From positions 1 through 59,915 of the forward strand of contig NZ_JAIXZS010000019.1 in NCBI RefSeq assembly GCF_027489515.1: a stretch of DNA of 59,915 nt, read 5' to 3'. Source of the DNA: Novosphingobium sp. GTDB taxonomy: Bacteria > Pseudomonadota > Alphaproteobacteria > Sphingomonadales > Sphingomonadaceae. Below are positions 45,753 to 53,875 of this stretch, piece after piece. The notes under the pieces are model-generated. The model did no database searches. It saw nothing but the letters and a program-made list of their open reading frames with translations, and was not told the DNA's origin. How positions within the stretch are numbered: position 1 is the stretch's first letter; each line of letters begins with the position of its first letter. The position numbers were made by a program, and so were the translations under genes.

Positions 45753-46099
45753 TGGGAGAACCGGTTCGGAAACTGCTGCGCATCTATACGGATGAAGCGG
45801 CCTATATCGGCGATCGCAAGGTCTTCGAATATGTGGCCTCGTTGGCGCGCGATCAAAAGATGGCAGGCCTGACGGTGCTTGAGGCGCTGATAGGCTTCGG
45901 GGCATCGGCGCACGTTCACCGACGCCATGTGCTTGAGAGTGATCGGGCAGTGGTGATCGAAATCGTCGATTTCGAGGACGCTTTGCGCGCGTTCGTCGCC
46001 GGTCTGAGTGACGTGCCCGACATTGGTCTAATGACGCTCGAAGCCGTCGAGGTCATCGGCGGCAAGGCAAGCCAGGCCCTGGAAAGCCCGAGCCGATGA
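45749..46099 (+). CDS. DUF190 (PII-like) protein
   Basis: The 116-residue soluble protein belongs to DUF190, a PII-like family (RIYTDEAAYIGDRKVFEYVA at the start, LTVLEALIGFGASAHVHRRH in the middle). AAAGGAG precedes the paired ATGATG, so the start may be 45749 or 45752. It overlaps the czcA stop. PII-like proteins act as small trimeric regulators of membrane transporters, so a regulatory role on the pump is a reasonable guess. Confidence 0.82.
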   Translation: MMGEPVRKLLRIYTDEAAYIGDRKVFEYVASLARDQKMAGLTVLEALIGFGASAHVHRRHVLESDRAVVIEIVDFEDALRAFVAGLSDVPDIGLMTLEAVEVIGGKASQALESPSR

Positions 46100-46246
46100 A
46101 CTTCGGTCCGGCAAGCGCGGGGGTCGGCGGCGTGCGATCCCCTGAAGGCTCGCCATCTCCCCTCAATCGCCCGTTTGGTCGGGAAGGAGGCCGCTTTTGC
46201 GCGGCCTCCGGCTTGGCCGCGCCTTGGTCGGACAGGACAGGCTACC

Positions 46247-46746
46247 ATGAAGGAAGAAACCACATTCGATTTCAATATGTCAGCGCTGCGGGTCTGGTCG
46301 TTGCTGTCCGATTTGAAAGGCTATGCGCGCTGGCACCCGATCTATCGCATCGCGGGCGAGGCGGAGCGGGGTGCCGAAATGGACATTACCTGGCTGCTCT
46401 TCAAAGGCGATCGCAAGATGACGACGCAGATGATCATCAACAGGCTAATAAAGCCCGAACTGATTGGATGGCAGATGGGCGTGCGGGGTTTCTGACCTTC
46501 GACGAACGTTACGAGATCGAGCCAATCGCGAACGGCGTCTGCGTGCGCCATTCGGTCGAGTGTCGCGGCGTCATCGGCGGCCTGTTCGGCCGCATGATGC
46601 GCAAAGGTCTGCGCCGGACCATGCGGCAACAGGACGCGGCGTTTCTCAATCTTCTGCGGCGGCAATCGCGACTGCCAGGGCGGTCCAATCGCCACAGTCG
46701 GCGCCCTATCAAGCCACCGCCTCCTCGCGGCGCTGCGAACGACTGA
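46247..46746 (+). pseudogene. SRPBCC-family gene with a frameshift
   Basis: The first part (MKEETTFDFNMSALRVWSLL onward) is a START/SRPBCC-type lipid-binding fold; it ends prematurely at a TGA at 46493-46495 after GWQMGVRGF. The same family continues at once in the next frame (LTFDERYEIEPIANGVCVRH onward) to 46746. Restoring one base near 46490-46493 would join both. It is either a mutation or a sequencing slip. Position between DUF190 and a zinc-ribbon gene gives no functional clue. Confidence 0.7.
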
Positions 46747-46777
46747 CCGGCCAACATCCCGAAGAAAGGTATCCATC

Positions 46778-47080
46778 ATGGTAGATAGTCGTCCCTCCCA
46801 AGGGCTGCTGTGCCCGACGTGCCGCGTCGATCTCGTCATGAGCGAACGGCAGGGCATTGAAATCGACTATTGCCCGCAATGTCGCGGCGTCTGGCTCGAT
46901 CGCGGCGAACTCGACAAGATCATCGAACGCAGCGCCGGGGATGAAGGAGTACGGCCGTTGAGCGGCGCTCGTCTCGGAATATCCGACGATCGCGGCCATG
47001 GCGATCATGGCGGAAAGCACGGCTACGAGCGGGGCCATAAGGGCCGCCGCAAGGGCTTTCTGAGCGAATTGTTCGACTGA
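46778..47080 (+). CDS. Zinc-ribbon (TFIIB-type) small protein
   Basis: The 100-residue protein has a zf-TFIIB domain: LLCPTCRVDLVMSERQGIEI, then DYCPQCRGVWLDRGELDKI. The C-terminal part is basic with a His/Gly tract (DRGHGDHGGKHGYERGHKG). Such small zinc-ribbon proteins are widespread and of unknown role. It begins a run of genes with very short gaps that ends at the P1B-4 ATPase. Confidence 0.8.
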   Translation: MVDSRPSQGLLCPTCRVDLVMSERQGIEIDYCPQCRGVWLDRGELDKIIERSAGDEGVRPLSGARLGISDDRGHGDHGGKHGYERGHKGRRKGFLSELFD

Positions 47081-47085
47081 CTGCT

Positions 47086-47637
47086 ATGGATCGGCCGCCA
47101 CACAACGAGTCCTTCGAGTGTCCGTGTGAGAACGGCCCGCGCCATGGGCGTGCCCCCTGTAGCGCCCATGGCGATAGATCGTGGAAAGACGGGGAAATAG
47201 CGGCTCGGCGCCTTCGGAGCGGCCCAGTTCGGGGGATCATCCTCGCGACCGGGCTTGCTCTGGCGCCGGGCCTGGTCGGCTGCTCGCCAGCCACCAACAA
47301 GAGCGAGGCCGAAGCGTCGCGTGATCGCGAGCTGCCCAACTTCATCGGCGAGCATTTCTACGCCTGTCCTGATGGGTCGCGCCTCGATGTCGACTTCCTC
47401 GGCGATGGCCTGACCCTAGACATAAAGACTCGACCGAACGCCGCTCCGGAACGGGTGACATCGCCGGCAAGCGGGCGGACCTATGTCGGCCGGAACCTCA
47501 ATGTGTCGATCTCAGGCGGCGACCGGATCACGCTCAAGCGCCCCGGCGCGCCGGCCTTGGCCTGCAACAGGGTGCTGGCCTATCAGGATGCACCGGAAGG
47601 GGTAGCGAGCGGCCAGGCTGAAGGTTCGGCCGCATGA
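47086..47637 (+). CDS. MliC-like lipoprotein (first copy)
   Basis: The 183-residue product has an unusual Cys/His-containing N-terminal extension of about 50 residues before a hydrophobic signal segment and lipobox (LALAPGLVGC). The mature part resembles the MliC/PliC lysozyme-inhibitor fold: HFYACPDGSRLDVDFLGDGL, then an ending with a conserved Cys (ALACNRVL). A second protein at 48571 has the same core. Either the true start lies downstream, without a usual start codon, or the extension is genuine. The stop overlaps mgtC by four bases. Confidence 0.65.
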   Translation: MDRPPHNESFECPCENGPRHGRAPCSAHGDRSWKDGEIAARRLRSGPVRGIILATGLALAPGLVGCSPATNKSEAEASRDRELPNFIGEHFYACPDGSRLDVDFLGDGLTLDIKTRPNAAPERVTSPASGRTYVGRNLNVSISGGDRITLKRPGAPALACNRVLAYQDAPEGVASGQAEGSAA

Positions 47638-48092
47638 TGACGATCTCGTCATGGGAGGAGTCGCTTTCCCATATCGTCAGTCTCGCGCTGGCCTATGCGT
47701 TGGCGCTTCCGGTTGGCTGGAACCGGGAGAAGGATGAACGCAGCGCCGGCATCCGGACCTTTCCGCTGGTCGCCATCGCCAGTTGCGGGTTCGTACTCGT
47801 AGGTATCGCCATTCTCGGACGCACGTCTCCTGCCCAAGCTCGCCTGCTTGAAGGATTGATTACCGGCGTCGGCTTCATTGGCGGCGGCGCCATATTGAAG
47901 CACGCCGGAAAAGCGTCCGGAACCGCGACCGCTGCGAGCCTCTGGGCGACGGGGGCACTGGGCGCCGCGGTCGGCTATGGTCTTTACGACATCGCTGTGA
48001 TCCTCAGCCTGACCACCTTCCTGACGCTGCACTTCTCTCATCCACTGAAGCGCGCCTCCCAGGATCGCGCCGAGCCGGCTGATCGACAATGA
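47634..48092 (+). CDS. mgtC: MgtC/SapB-family membrane protein
   Basis: The 152-residue protein has four to five spans and the MgtC core: ALPVGWNREKDERSAGIRTF, then GLITGVGFIGGGAILK, then AAVGYGLYDIAV. It lacks the C-terminal ACT-like domain of Salmonella MgtC, as do many SapB-type members. MgtC proteins help cells cope with low Mg or acid and affect membrane ATP synthase; a role in metal stress here is inferred only from the setting. Four-base overlaps link it to both neighbours. Confidence 0.85.
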   Translation: MMTISSWEESLSHIVSLALAYALALPVGWNREKDERSAGIRTFPLVAIASCGFVLVGIAILGRTSPAQARLLEGLITGVGFIGGGAILKHAGKASGTATAASLWATGALGAAVGYGLYDIAVILSLTTFLTLHFSHPLKRASQDRAEPADRQ

Positions 48093-48574
48093 GGCACAAT
48101 CGTCCCTCCGAAACGCGCGCGACGCGGCGGGTGCCCAAGAGTGGCGGGCAATTCGGGCCGGTGTCGCCGCGCCCAAGCGACGACCGTCGTTCGCGTTTGG
48201 AGCGGTGGGCGTCTCTGCTCGAACGCGATCCGCACCGGCTTATCGCGCTGCTGCGTCCGTCATGGGCAGCGGGCGACGACATCGCCCCGATGGCGGCGAG
48301 CCCAAGTGCCGTCGATCTGGCCTGGGTCGATCCGGTGTTTCGCGTGACGGGTCTTGCGGGACGCTCTCGGGCCGACGTGAAAGCGTTTTTCCAGCTTTCG
48401 GATGCCGAGTTGGACCGGATCGCGGCGGGGTCCCGGCGCGTCCCGCTGCGGCCTGCCTGGCAGGTCGCGGCGCGCATCCGCAACGTCGCCGATCCGCGCC
48501 CTGAAAAACTGATCCTGATCGGCGTCATGCTCATGATCGTCAGTGTCGTCGGAGCTGCCCAATGGCTTGGATGA
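48089..48574 (+). CDS. Unknown protein with C-terminal membrane anchor
   Basis: The 161-residue product has a basic N terminus (RHNRPSETRATRRVPKSGG), a helical middle part and a single C-terminal span (ILIGVMLMIVSVVGAAQWLG). I recognise no family. The ATG overlaps the mgtC stop (ATGA). It is probably a tail-anchored cytoplasmic protein expressed with mgtC. Confidence 0.6.
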   Translation: MRHNRPSETRATRRVPKSGGQFGPVSPRPSDDRRSRLERWASLLERDPHRLIALLRPSWAAGDDIAPMAASPSAVDLAWVDPVFRVTGLAGRSRADVKAFFQLSDAELDRIAAGSRRVPLRPAWQVAARIRNVADPRPEKLILIGVMLMIVSVVGAAQWLG

Positions 48575-48972
48575 ATAGGCTCTTCCCGGAAGCGGCTGTG
48601 ACGCCGGTTTGGTTTGGGTTCGCCGGCATAGCCCTCGTGCTGGCGTCGTCGGGCTGTTCGGAACAGCCTCGCAAGGCGAAACCCACCGAACAGGAAATCC
48701 ACGCCGGGGACAGCGGGGATGCCAGCGGCATCCCTGGTCGCCACCCCTATCGGTGCGACGACGATCGCCCGCTCCTCGTCGACTTCAAGAATGAGGGCCT
48801 GACGCTCGAGCTGCGCCGCGACGGGAACGCTGCGCCGGTTGTCCTGACCGCGCCTGCGGCCGGGCTTCAATATGTCGGCGACACGATGAGCGCGATGTTC
48901 TCGGGCAACGAACTCAAGATCGAGGAAGGGGACAAGCCCCCCGTCTTGTGCAGGAAGGATACGAGCTTGTGA
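48571..48972 (+). CDS. MliC-like lipoprotein (second copy)
   Basis: Starting at the ATG at 48571, which overlaps the preceding stop (ATGA), the product has 133 residues; an ATG nine bases upstream is also possible. It has a signal segment with lipobox (LASSGC) and an MliC-like core (HPYRCDDDRPLLVDFKNEG...VLCRKD). The core resembles the one at 47086-47637, with cysteines at matching ends. Inhibition of lysozyme-type enzymes is the known activity of the family; why two copies bracket mgtC is unclear. Confidence 0.7.
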   Translation: MNRLFPEAAVTPVWFGFAGIALVLASSGCSEQPRKAKPTEQEIHAGDSGDASGIPGRHPYRCDDDRPLLVDFKNEGLTLELRRDGNAAPVVLTAPAAGLQYVGDTMSAMFSGNELKIEEGDKPPVLCRKDTSL

Positions 48973-49003
48973 CCAATCCACCCGGCACAGAGGGGCGCTA
49001 ACG

Positions 49004-49687
49004 ATGGCGGCGCTCAAATTTTCCCTGATCCCGATGATCGCGATCATGATCGGCGCGCTGATCGCCGGATGGCGCACCCCCGGCGAGAAGCTGGTGGCGG
49101 CGATGCAGCATCTCGCGGCCGGCGTGGTGTTCGCCGCTGCTGCGACGGAGATCCTGCCGCTGGTGATGCACGGCGGTTCTCCGAACGCGACGCTGATCGG
49201 TGGGGCGCTGGGCGTCGCCGTAATGCTCGGGCTCAAGGCGGCGGAAAGCCGATGGGAAGGGCCGGTGGCACTTCTCGCCGCAATCGGACTCGATCTGGCG
49301 ATAGACGGCTTGGTTCTCGGCCTCGCTTTCATTGCCGGCGAGAAGGCGGGCACGCTGCTGGCCGTCGCGCTGACCCTCGAAGTGCTGTTCCTGGCCCTGA
49401 CCCTCACCAACGATCTGGCGGGCCGGTATCGCAAGGCGAAGGCGATCGGACTGACCTGCGCGCTGGCAGTGCTGGTGCCGATCGGCGCTCTGGTCGCGCA
49501 GCCGGTAGCGCTGCTGTCGCCGATATGGATCACCGGCTTCCTGAGCTTCGGCCTGATGGCGCTGCTTTATCTCGTTACCGAAGAGCTGCTGGTCGAGGCG
49601 CACGAGAAGCCGGACTCGCCGCTTATCAGCGCGATGTTCTTCGTCGGCTTCCTCATCCTCCTGCTGATCGAGGAAATCATGGCATGA
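49004..49687 (+). CDS. ZIP-like metal transporter
   Basis: The 227-residue membrane protein has about seven spans. QHLAAGVVFAAAATEILPLV resembles the TM2-3 region of ZIP transporters, and IGLDLAIDGLVLGLAFIAGE takes the place of the HNxPEG motif of TM4, with Asp as possible ligands instead of His. It could move Zn or a related divalent ion, but the altered motif makes direction and substrate uncertain. The stop overlaps the next gene (ATGA). Confidence 0.72.
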   Translation: MAALKFSLIPMIAIMIGALIAGWRTPGEKLVAAMQHLAAGVVFAAAATEILPLVMHGGSPNATLIGGALGVAVMLGLKAAESRWEGPVALLAAIGLDLAIDGLVLGLAFIAGEKAGTLLAVALTLEVLFLALTLTNDLAGRYRKAKAIGLTCALAVLVPIGALVAQPVALLSPIWITGFLSFGLMALLYLVTEELLVEAHEKPDSPLISAMFFVGFLILLLIEEIMA

Positions 49688-50289
49688 CGGCTTCACCAGA
49701 CGCAAAGGTCTCAGCTGAGCGGCGCACACTCTGGATCGTGCTGCTGCTCAACGCGGCGATCGCCGCGGGCTTCTTCATGACGGGCCTGATCGGCGATTCC
49801 AGCGCACTCATCGCCAACGGCGTCGACAACCTGTCGGACACCGCGGTCTATGCGCTGAGCCTTATTGCGCTCAGCCACGGGCCGACGTGGAAGACGCGGG
49901 CCGCAACCGTGTCGGGCGTCATGCTGCTGATCTTCGCCGTCGGCATCCTGATCGACGTCGGCCGCCGCTATGTCCAGGGCAGCGATCCGATCGGCCCGAC
50001 GATGATGGTGATGTCGGCCATCGCCGGCGTCGTGAACTATGTTTGCCTGCGCCTGCTCCAGAAGCTCAAGCAGCCCGATGTGAACCTGCGTGCCGCAACC
50101 ACGTTCAGTTTCAACGACTTCATCTCCAACGGCGGCATCCTGATCGCGGGCGCGCTGGTGCTTTGGCTTGGGACGAATTGGCCCGATCTGCTGGTGGGCC
50201 TGGCTACTGCTCCTATCGCGATCAAGGGCGGCATCGAAATCCTGCGTGATGCGCAGGCAGAAACCAAGACCAACGCGGAGACGGCGTGA
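49684..50289 (+). CDS. CDF-like membrane protein, short form
   Basis: The 201-residue protein has five to six spans typical of the CDF membrane domain: ALIANGVDNLSDTAVYALSL in TM2 holds the usual Asp ligands, and FSFNDFISNGGILIAGALVL is the TM5 counterpart. It lacks the C-terminal cytoplasmic domain and the His-rich loop of dmeF. It may export divalent cations with, or supply, the ATPase downstream. It overlaps the ZIP-like gene by four bases and the ATPase by one. Confidence 0.78.
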   Translation: MTASPDAKVSAERRTLWIVLLLNAAIAAGFFMTGLIGDSSALIANGVDNLSDTAVYALSLIALSHGPTWKTRAATVSGVMLLIFAVGILIDVGRRYVQGSDPIGPTMMVMSAIAGVVNYVCLRLLQKLKQPDVNLRAATTFSFNDFISNGGILIAGALVLWLGTNWPDLLVGLATAPIAIKGGIEILRDAQAETKTNAETA

Positions 50290-52829
50290 TGACCGAAAAG
50301 CTCGAACTCGATATCCCCGTCCTGCTGCCGGAGGTTCCCGATGCGGCCGATGCTTGTGTCGGGCGTCTCGTCTCGACGCTGAGCGCCAAGCCCGGCGTCG
50401 AGCGCGCGCATGTCCTGCCTGCCGATGGCGAGACGCCGGCGAAGCTCTGCATTCATTTCGACGGGACGGCGCTTCCGCTGCCGCGTGTGCGCGAGATGGT
50501 GCGGGCGGCGGGCGCCGATATCAGCGGGCGATACGGCCATGCGACATGGCAAGTCGAGGGGATCGGGCACGAGCGCCGCGCCCGCACCGTCGGCGAGACT
50601 CTGTGCCAGGTGCCCGGCGTGCTGCAGGCGGACGCCAGCGCCTCGGGCAGCGTGCGGGTCGAATATGACAAGGAGCGCGTCGACGAGGCGACGATCGTCG
50701 CGGCGCTGGGCAAGCTCAAGGTCAAGCCGGGCAAGCGGACTGGCTCCGATCATGCCGGCGATCATGCTGGAGACGATCACGGCGCGGGCGACCATGCCGG
50801 GCACGATCACGGGCCTGGCGGTCATGCCGAAGGCGCAGAAAAGCACGGACCGGGCGATGGCCACGATCACGCCCACGCCAATTTCCTCGGCCCAAATACC
50901 GAGCTGATCTTCGCGCTCGCCTGCGGCGCGCTGCTAGCGATCGGCTTCGCGATCGAGAAGCTGGTTGCGGGCGCCGCCGACTGGCTGCCGACCGCCTTCT
51001 ATGTCGGCGCCTATATGTTCGGCGGCTTCTTCACGCTGCGCGAGGCGATCGACAATCTAAAGCTCAAGAAATTCGAGATCGATACGCTGATGCTCGTCGC
51101 GGCCGCCGGCGCCGCGGCGCTCGGTGCCTGGGCAGAAGGCGCGCTGCTGCTGTTCCTGTTCAGCCTCGGCCATGCGCTTGAGCATTATGCGATGGGTCGC
51201 GCGAAGCGCGCGATCGAGGCGCTGGCCGAACTCGCGCCCGACAAGGCGACGGTGCGCCGTGACGGGCAGACGAGGGAGATTCCCGTCGAGGAGCTGGTGG
51301 TCGGCGACATCGTGGTCGTGCGCCCGAATGAACGCCTGCCCGCCGACGGCTTCGTCATCAAGGGGTCGAGCGCGATCAACCAGGCCCCCGTCACCGGCGA
51401 GAGCATTCCGGTCGACAAGGAGCCGGTCGCCGATGTCGAGGCGGCGCGCGCGAAGCCCGATGCGGTCGAGGCGACGTCGCGGGTGTTCGCCGGCACGATC
51501 AATGGCGGCGCGGCGATCGAGATCGAGGTGACGCGACGTTCCAACGAAAGCGCGCTCGCCAAGGTCGTGAAGATGGTGAGCGAAGCGGAGACGCAGAAGT
51601 CGCCGACGCAGCGCTTCACCGATCGGTTTGAGCGTGTCTTCGTGCCGGCGGTGCTGGCCCTGTCGTTCATCCTGCTGTTCGCGTGGGTCGTCGTCGACGA
51701 GCCGTTTCGCGACAGCTTCTATCGCGCGATGGCGGTGCTGGTTGCGGCCAGCCCCTGCGCGCTGGCGATCGCTACCCCCAGCGCGGTGCTGTCCGGCGTC
51801 GCGCGCGCGGCACGCGCCGGCGTGCTGGTTAAGGGTGGTGCCCCACTGGAAAACCTCGGCTCGCTCAAGGCGATTGCGTTCGACAAGACGGGGACGTTGA
51901 CCGAAGGGCGGCCCCGCATCACCGATGTCGTGCCCGTCGATGGCGCGAGCGAAGAGGATTTGTTGGCGCTCGCTATCGCGGTCGAGGGATTGAGCGATCA
52001 CCCGCTGGCGCAGGCGATCGTGAAGGATGGACGCGAGCGCTTGGGTGACCGCGAGCTGCCGACCGCGACCGATCTCAAGAGCCTGACTGGACGCGGCGTT
52101 ACCGCGACCGTCGATGGCGAGACGGTGTGGATCGGCAAGGCCGAGATGTTCGGCAAGGAGGGTATCCCTACACTGAACGCGGCCGCGACCGACGCCATCG
52201 CAACACTGCGCGAGGGCGGGCGCACGACGATGGTAGTGCGCAAGGGCGACAAGGACATCGGCGCCATCGGGCTGATGGATACGCCACGCGAAGCGGCCAA
52301 GGTTGCGCTCAAGCGGCTCCGCGAGATGGGCATCACCCGGATGATCATGATCTCGGGCGACCATCAGAAGGTGGCCAACGCCATCGCCAAGGACGTTGGC
52401 CTCGACGAGGCTTGGGGAGACCTGATGCCGGAGGATAAGGTTGCCTCGATCAAGAAGCTCGCCGGCGAAGACAAGGTTGCGATGGTCGGGGATGGCGTCA
52501 ACGATGCGCCGGCGATGGCGAGCGCTACGGTCGGCATCGCGATGGGCGCCGCCGGCTCAGACGTGGCGCTGGAGACGGCGGACGTCGCGCTGATGGCCGA
52601 CGATCTCGCACACCTGCCGTTCGCGGTTGGCCTAAGCCGCCACACCCGCGGCATCATCCGGCAGAATGTGTTCGTCAGCCTCGGCGTCGTCGCGTTCCTC
52701 GTGCCTGCGACGATCTTGGGGCTGGGCATCGGCCCGGCGGTCGCGATGCACGAAGGCTCGACGCTGCTGGTCGTGTTCAATGCGCTGCGGCTGCTCGCCT
52801 ACCGCGATCCGGCGAAGCAAACGGCATAG
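50289..52829 (+). CDS. P1B-4-type metal ATPase with His-rich linker
   Basis: The 846-residue ATPase has two HMA-like N-terminal domains without CxxC (about 5-75 and 85-148) and a His/Asp-rich linker (154-196, DHAGDHAGDDHGAGDHAGHD). The transport motif is SPC (488-490) rather than CPC, and the last spans contain HEGSTLLVVFNALRLL; SPC plus HEG...N marks the P1B-4 group, known for Co, Zn or Fe export (CoaT, CtpD). [15 protein letters not shown] and SDHPLA are intact. It ends the tightly spaced operon that begins at 46778. An upstream GTG at 50286 is equally possible as start. Confidence 0.92.
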   Translation: MTEKLELDIPVLLPEVPDAADACVGRLVSTLSAKPGVERAHVLPADGETPAKLCIHFDGTALPLPRVREMVRAAGADISGRYGHATWQVEGIGHERRARTVGETLCQVPGVLQADASASGSVRVEYDKERVDEATIVAALGKLKVKPGKRTGSDHAGDHAGDDHGAGDHAGHDHGPGGHAEGAEKHGPGDGHDHAHANFLGPNTELIFALACGALLAIGFAIEKLVAGAADWLPTAFYVGAYMFGGFFTLREAIDNLKLKKFEIDTLMLVAAAGAAALGAWAEGALLLFLFSLGHALEHYAMGRAKRAIEALAELAPDKATVRRDGQTREIPVEELVVGDIVVVRPNERLPADGFVIKGSSAINQAPVTGESIPVDKEPVADVEAARAKPDAVEATSRVFAGTINGGAAIEIEVTRRSNESALAKVVKMVSEAETQKSPTQRFTDRFERVFVPAVLALSFILLFAWVVVDEPFRDSFYRAMAVLVAASPCALAIATPSAVLSGVARAARAGVLVKGGAPLENLGSLKAIAFDKTGTLTEGRPRITDVVPVDGASEEDLLALAIAVEGLSDHPLAQAIVKDGRERLGDRELPTATDLKSLTGRGVTATVDGETVWIGKAEMFGKEGIPTLNAAATDAIATLREGGRTTMVVRKGDKDIGAIGLMDTPREAAKVALKRLREMGITRMIMISGDHQKVANAIAKDVGLDEAWGDLMPEDKVASIKKLAGEDKVAMVGDGVNDAPAMASATVGIAMGAAGSDVALETADVALMADDLAHLPFAVGLSRHTRGIIRQNVFVSLGVVAFLVPATILGLGIGPAVAMHEGSTLLVVFNALRLLAYRDPAKQTA

Positions 52830-53119
52830 CGCCAAGTTGCTACTATGCTTGGATCGTCAGCGACGGAACGGCGGCTCATGGCAGCGATGATGCTCCAATG
52901 GGCTCCTGAGCTTGCAAAGCATATTGCAATGCCACCCGGGTTGGCCACGGACCTACATAGACTAAAACATTTAGACCGATAATAATAGTTATGTTAAATT
53001 TGGCCAATTCCGGGGCAATTAGAACGCCAGTTCCGTCTGCCTTGGAACCGCTCTCGGCTGCTCCTGGCGACCGCCGATCAGACCGCGCGCGCACCCTGAT
53101 AGAATATAGACGGCTTTGT
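52830..53119. other. Gap of 290 bp with an AT-rich patch
   Basis: A 45-codon frame (ATG 52845 to TAA 52982; LMAAMMLQWAPELAKHIAMP and PGLATDLHRLKHLDR) may be the tail of a lost gene; it has no good ribosome site. After it, about 52960-53030 is markedly richer in A and T than the surroundings (AATAATAGTTATGTTAAATT). The right 40-bp repeat follows at 53120. The gap looks like a junction scar rather than a functional intergenic region. Confidence 0.45.
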
Positions 53120-53159
53120 GCTTAGCGTACGTTTTCGACCATCCTCTCACCGGTCCCCT
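53120..53159. repeat. 40-bp direct repeat, right copy
   Basis: This copy is 39/40 identical to 5581-5620 in the same orientation. On the minus strand it encodes the last 12 codons and stop of the truncated gene at 53122-53765 (ending GERMVENVR), and it starts with GGGG and ends TAAGC like a Tn3-family terminal repeat. Together with the left copy it brackets the metal-resistance interval. Confidence 0.8.
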
Positions 53160-53765
53160 CGTAGGAGTCCTCAACCGCCGCGTGGCCTTCGTCATTGAAC
53201 TGGAACGGGCCGCGCGGCCACCAGCTGTCCCTGATGTCGGTGACGCCGAGCCGGACATGGATCGGCAGCGAACCACCATGGGCGAGCACCAGCGCGCAGT
53301 TCCGCTCCAGAAAATGGAGCCAGCGCTGGTAGAAATAGCCGGTCGACAGGGTGAGCCGCTCTTCATCTCGCTGAAACAGGAACCCCCCGCCCACGCCCCA
53401 GATTTCGCCGGTCTTCTCGAACCACTGGGTCAAGGCGACCGTGGGATCGACGCCCTCCTCCGCTGTGCCTGGCCAGTAGACCATCGCTCCGCCCTTGCTG
53501 ATTCCGAAATTGAGCGCGTTGGGCTGTGCCAGCAGCGCCGGATGCCCCTCACTGCCAGCCAGAGCTTGCTTTGCTCCCGGCTTCGCCGCCCATTTCGACG
53601 GAATGATCCGCGCATAGCCCGCGAAGTGCGGCTTCCACCGCAGCTTCGTCGTGCCGTGCATCGGATTGGTCACCGTCTGCACTTCGGACCGATCAAACCA
53701 GACGTCGGCATCACCCGGGAAATGCGACTGCCAGGGAATGGCTTCTGGCGGCAGCGGGGGAAGTT
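53122..53765 (-). pseudogene. Gene truncated at its 5' end by the Tn3-family transposon
   Basis: The frame is open from the edge of IRL (53765) to a TAA at 53122, about 213 codons, with no stop and no supported start; a GTG at 53682 is internal to the coding sequence because the upstream part (LPPLPPEAIPWQSHFPGDAD) reads well. The product is soluble with aromatic-rich stretches (YWPGTAEEGVDPTVALTQWF, DSWWPRGPFQFNDEG). It may be the C-terminal part of a plasmid ATP-binding or AlbA-type protein, but I am not sure of the family. The missing 5' part is not found on the other side of the transposon. Confidence 0.7.
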
Positions 53766-53875
53766 GGGGTGACTACACGAAAGTGACGTATCTGCACGCT
53801 AAGGGCGAACAAATCCGGTACGATGCCAGCAGAGGCTATTCGCAGGCTTTCCTGCCCCTTTTATGTGGTGCCGCC

